Shown one piece after another: positions 61,413 through 64,000 of a DNA stretch of 64,000 nt. The notes under the pieces were generated by a model, which did not search any database, was not told where the DNA came from, and saw only the letters and a list, made by a program, of their open reading frames with translations. The stretch's first letter is position 1. Each line of letters begins with the position of its first letter. The position numbers and the translations under genes were made by a program. Source of the DNA: Pedobacter cryoconitis (GTDB lineage: Bacteria; Bacteroidota; Bacteroidia; Sphingobacteriales; Sphingobacteriaceae); assembly GCF_014200595.1 (NCBI RefSeq), contig NZ_JACHCG010000005.1, positions 124,001 to 188,000 of the forward strand, given 5' to 3'.

Positions 61413-61972
61413 ATTTTTTCCGTTAAGAATACATATTCCGTAGCGAAAGTGAATTCTACAAAACCATCTTTCACCACTTCAAATTCCCGTTCGTCTTTTT
61501 GCATCAGGTTAGTGGCTTCGAAATAAGAAACCACATCAATCAGGAACAGACTTCCGGCAGGTTTCCAGACATTGAATCCAGTTTTAACCGCATATGACTT
61601 CTCCGTTGCACTGAATAAAACAATATTAATTTTAGGCAGGTAAAAAGCCAGGTCTGACAGGGCTTTCTGTTCATCAATAATATTTACCGCAGGGTACTTT
61701 TCTGAAATCAGGTAGTTTAATACGGTATTATATTCATCGCCGGGGCCCATAATAGACTTTGTGTTTTCCTGCGGAGCAAGTTCACCGGTAGCATTCAGGA
61801 TCACATCTACTTTTAGCCCCAGGCTGAGGACTTTCTCATAAATTGCGCTGTTGACTATTAAAGTAGGACTCCATTCCAGGATTTGTCCCAGGTATTCCTC
61901 CTCAAAATTGCCCAGATTGTGAATATATAAGGCTGGCTCCTGTTTTTCTCTGACTATATGATGCGACGACAT
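61409..61972 (-). CDS. Thiamine pyrophosphokinase-like protein, catalytic motifs lost
   Basis: A 187-residue protein. The N-terminus MSSHHIVREKQEPALYIHN and QILEWSPTLIVNSAIYEKVL, with LGLKVDVILNATGE, match the Bacteroidota thiamine pyrophosphokinase family, as far as I can recall it. However, the catalytic GDFD motif expected after VDV(I/L)L is NATGE here, and the K-T-D metal site is also not seen (DEYNTVLNYLI). It is shorter than the family's usual length (about 200-220). It should not be able to transfer pyrophosphate. A regulatory or structural role, or a decayed gene, is possible. Confidence 0.7.
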   Translation of the reverse strand: MSSHHIVREKQEPALYIHNLGNFEEEYLGQILEWSPTLIVNSAIYEKVLSLGLKVDVILNATGELAPQENTKSIMGPGDEYNTVLNYLISEKYPAVNIIDEQKALSDLAFYLPKINIVLFSATEKSYAVKTGFNVWKPAGSLFLIDVVSYFEATNLMQKDEREFEVVKDGFVEFTFATEYVFLTEKI

Positions 61973-62070
61973 GCTGCTAAGGTATTAATGATTACTGAGA
62001 AGCTAAATGATTATTTGAAGAAATAACAGGAAACATTCAACTCTGCTTACTGTTATACTATAAATATCAT

Positions 62071-63258
62071 ATGTATAAATTAATACTCTTATTGCTGATG
62101 ACACCATTGCTTACTTTAGCGCAACAAGTGGACGATGAAACGCGCTATTTAAACAGCAAAAATGAAGTTACGACTACAAAAAGCGAGTTTAAATGCATTA
62201 AAAACAAGGACTTATCCAGAGAACGTATTAATTGTTATGATTGTGAAAATGCACAACATCAGCTTGTGAAACAGCTCTCTGTTAATTTTCAGATCCCAGA
62301 TGTCATTAAACAAGGGGCCAACCCGGTTTATTTTGGCCATACAAATCATACTGAATATCTGGTCGGCGATCTTAAATCCGGAAAACCCTACAATGGTTTT
62401 TTCAAAGAAAAAAGATCGGGTTCCGAATGGGTAGTCTACAATTATTATCAGCAGGGCGTATTGGTACAGCAATGGTACAATGATTTATTTAATAAGATCC
62501 TTGCAGAAGATCATCAGGAGTTTTCTGAGGTAAAGCTGGATGCTAAAAATACCTTTATCAACGGCAAACTTGATACTGGAATAGAAATTATTCCCGTTGA
62601 CATGAAGCAACAACGCGCAATGGCTGAGCTGATCCGTACCGTTAAAAATACAAAAACAGTTTTATTCAGAGTGCTTATTTTTGCAGAGAATACTGGCATT
62701 CTTTTGAAAGTCAGTCCTGTTGCACAGGGGTATCTGCTGGAAGATTTCGGGAGGAATAGCTTGAAGATAACTTTTACTCCGGAAGGCCGGAAAATAGAAA
62801 CCATAGCTCCCGAAAAAAAATCAGGAAAAGTAACCGAATACAGCTATTATAATTTTTCGGATCGTAATAAAATCGATAAAAACCGCCCTTATTCCTATTT
62901 TCAGAAAAACAATAAGCTGTATATAGAACAGGCAAAATCCGTACAGCAAGAACCTAAAGATCATGATCGGGAAAACAGCCGGATGTTACAGCGGTTATCC
63001 TTAAGTTTATATGATACCACTCCGCTGGAAACCGCAGACATGATCGCGTTTTTACAGGAGCGTAATGAAGTAAAGAATTATATGGGCCATTGTGAGCTTT
63101 ATGAAGGCAAATTAGAAGGCTTTGTCTACAAGCCGGGTGATACTGAAGGAACGTACACCATGGAGCTGTACAGCCAGGGGAAACCCGAGCCGGCAAAAGT
63201 CTCTGCAAAAAACAAAACGCTGCGGGAGCTTGCAGCAATCCTGAAAGCACAATATTAA
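62071..63258 (+). CDS. Hypothetical secreted protein
   Basis: A 395-residue protein with a signal peptide (KLILLLLMTPLLTLAQQ). A Cys-containing N-terminal part (ERINCYDCENAQHQLVK) is followed by a KPYNGFFKEKRSGSEWVVYN segment that resembles a MORN-like repeat. Then comes an unrecognised beta-rich region with several Lys-rich turns, and the end TLRELAAILKAQY. No family assigned. It stands alone with a strong terminator after it. Periplasmic or outer-membrane location is inferred from the signal. Confidence 0.65.
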   Translation: MYKLILLLLMTPLLTLAQQVDDETRYLNSKNEVTTTKSEFKCIKNKDLSRERINCYDCENAQHQLVKQLSVNFQIPDVIKQGANPVYFGHTNHTEYLVGDLKSGKPYNGFFKEKRSGSEWVVYNYYQQGVLVQQWYNDLFNKILAEDHQEFSEVKLDAKNTFINGKLDTGIEIIPVDMKQQRAMAELIRTVKNTKTVLFRVLIFAENTGILLKVSPVAQGYLLEDFGRNSLKITFTPEGRKIETIAPEKKSGKVTEYSYYNFSDRNKIDKNRPYSYFQKNNKLYIEQAKSVQQEPKDHDRENSRMLQRLSLSLYDTTPLETADMIAFLQERNEVKNYMGHCELYEGKLEGFVYKPGDTEGTYTMELYSQGKPEPAKVSAKNKTLRELAAILKAQY

Positions 63259-63271
63259 ATTTCTGCCAAAT

Positions 63272-63307
63272 AAAAAGCGGCTATTCCCAAAAGAATAGCC
63301 GCTTTTT
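63272..63307. terminator. Bidirectional terminator between a secreted protein and susD-type gene
   Basis: AAAAAGCGGCTATTC (63272-63286) pairs with GAATAGCCGCTTTTT (63293-63307), 15 bp, loop 6, with A/T runs on both sides. Confidence 0.92.
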
Positions 63308-63322
63308 TAATTTTAAATATGA

Positions 63323-64000
63323 TTATGGATTCTGTCCACCTGGACCAATCGCTGGATTAGCATTGATTTCAGATTGTGGGATATACCATTGCCATTTTGG
63401 ATCACCAGCAACCTCACTTAAGGTTTGTGCCAGCTCATTGGTATGGTTAGAATTAGTTCTGTCCAATGCAGAGTTCAGACGTTTAAGATCCGTAAAACGG
63501 AATCCCTCACCCCATAACTCAGCACGGCGCTGAATTAAGATCTCATTGATCAAAGCCTCACCAGTATTGGTTGACAATACATATTTAGGGTCTCTGTTCA
63601 CAGCCAATTTATACAATGCTGCTTGCGCAAGACCATTTTGTCCGGTTCTGGCCAAAGCTTCTGCTTCAATCAGGTACATTTCACCAGCACGCATATGCGC
63701 CACATCACCTATACTAGTAGCTCCTGGTGCAAGAAACTTTCTGTTCATGTATGGTTTTCTCACTCCACTTGGTGGAACTGGGAAAGTCTTATCTGCACCT
63801 GTCGGATCCCATAATGTTTTTCTTACATCAGTTGCAGCGATTTTATCATACAATAATTTGTTAATCGCTTTAGGGTTTGTTCTGATGTTAGAAGAGTTAT
63901 AATTCGCAGACATATAAGCGAAGAAAGAAGAGAAATAAGAAGTCTGATCTTCAACTTGTTTACTTCCCCAGATCCACTCTTGGTTTGCACTATTATTAAA
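63323..64000 (-). CDS. RagB/SusD family lipoprotein, C-terminal part (cut by window end)
   Basis: The frame is open to base 64000 and gives 225 residues of the C-terminal part. The SusD signature is clear: GDVAHMRAGEMYLIEAEALAR, ALYKLAVNRDPKY, LINEILIQRRAELWGEGFRFTDLKRLNS and the ending WQWYIPQSEINANPAIG. These outer-membrane lipoproteins bind glycans beside a SusC TonB-dependent transporter, which should lie beyond the window end. The bound polymer cannot be told. Confidence 0.93.
   Translation of the reverse strand, partial: FNNSANQEWIWGSKQVEDQTSYFSSFFAYMSANYNSSNIRTNPKAINKLLYDKIAATDVRKTLWDPTGADKTFPVPPSGVRKPYMNRKFLAPGATSIGDVAHMRAGEMYLIEAEALARTGQNGLAQAALYKLAVNRDPKYVLSTNTGEALINEILIQRRAELWGEGFRFTDLKRLNSALDRTNSNHTNELAQTLSEVAGDPKWQWYIPQSEINANPAIGPGGQNP

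Noticed and set aside
63546..63902. Plus-strand 118-codon frame opposite the SusD-type gene
   Set aside because: It is the complement of a conserved SusD region and has no promoter or homology pattern.

Overview
The window is a stretch of the core chromosome of a member of the Bacteroidota, most likely a Sphingobacteriaceae bacterium close to Pedobacter. The evidence is the family content: a SusD/RagB lipoprotein, a TonB-dependent receptor with an N-terminal carboxypeptidase-like domain, DUF4270 and DUF4407 proteins, a stand-alone half glycogen synthase beside panC, and a 29-residue bS22/mS38-like basic protein. Shine-Dalgarno sites are largely absent, and TAnnTTTG -7 promoter elements recur in front of genes. 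No CRISPR array, insertion sequence, phage, rRNA or tRNA gene was seen.

Layout. 1-6197: end of a polysaccharide locus with seven glycosyltransferase-type genes. 6217-11206: rimP-nusA-infB operon (minus strand), with a possible attenuator in its leader. 11341-14698: lipoprotein, small membrane protein, acyl-CoA dehydrogenase and panC-panD. 14743-17207: half glycogen synthase and a DUF4270 lipoprotein. 17208-18024: long gene-poor gap with two kinds of short tandem repeat and a possible 50-residue ORF. 18025-22892: mutY-ssb, an HU-like protein, a TPR protein, a tiny ribosomal-type protein and RNase G. 22920-32158: lipoprotein, radA, lemA/DUF3137, kup and carB. 32341-37705: lipoprotein, PnuC-type transporter, NadR-type kinase, TPP riboswitch, TonB receptor and ThiE-like protein, together a vitamin salvage locus. 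37732-43335: MFS and ABC exporters, frr, pyrH and nagA. 43384-46151: rplM-rpsI-rpsB-tsf operon. 46164-61972: housekeeping enzymes, membrane proteins and peptidases, including a degenerate thiamine pyrophosphokinase homologue. 62071-64000: secreted protein and the end of a susD gene.

Three themes run through the window. First, translation genes are concentrated here (infB, nusA, rimP, frr, tsf, rpsB, rpsI, rplM, the bS22-like gene, rng). Second, thiamine functions recur: a riboswitch-controlled outer-membrane receptor with a ThiE-like partner, and a TPK-fold protein without its catalytic motifs. Third, gene expression signals are distinctive: several -7 elements sit only 4-6 bases before the start codon (mutY, pnuC, pyrH, a methyltransferase, DUF4407), suggesting leaderless mRNAs; TTG starts are frequent; and several convergent genes overlap at their stop codons.

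All family assignments are from reading motifs by eye; no database search was possible.
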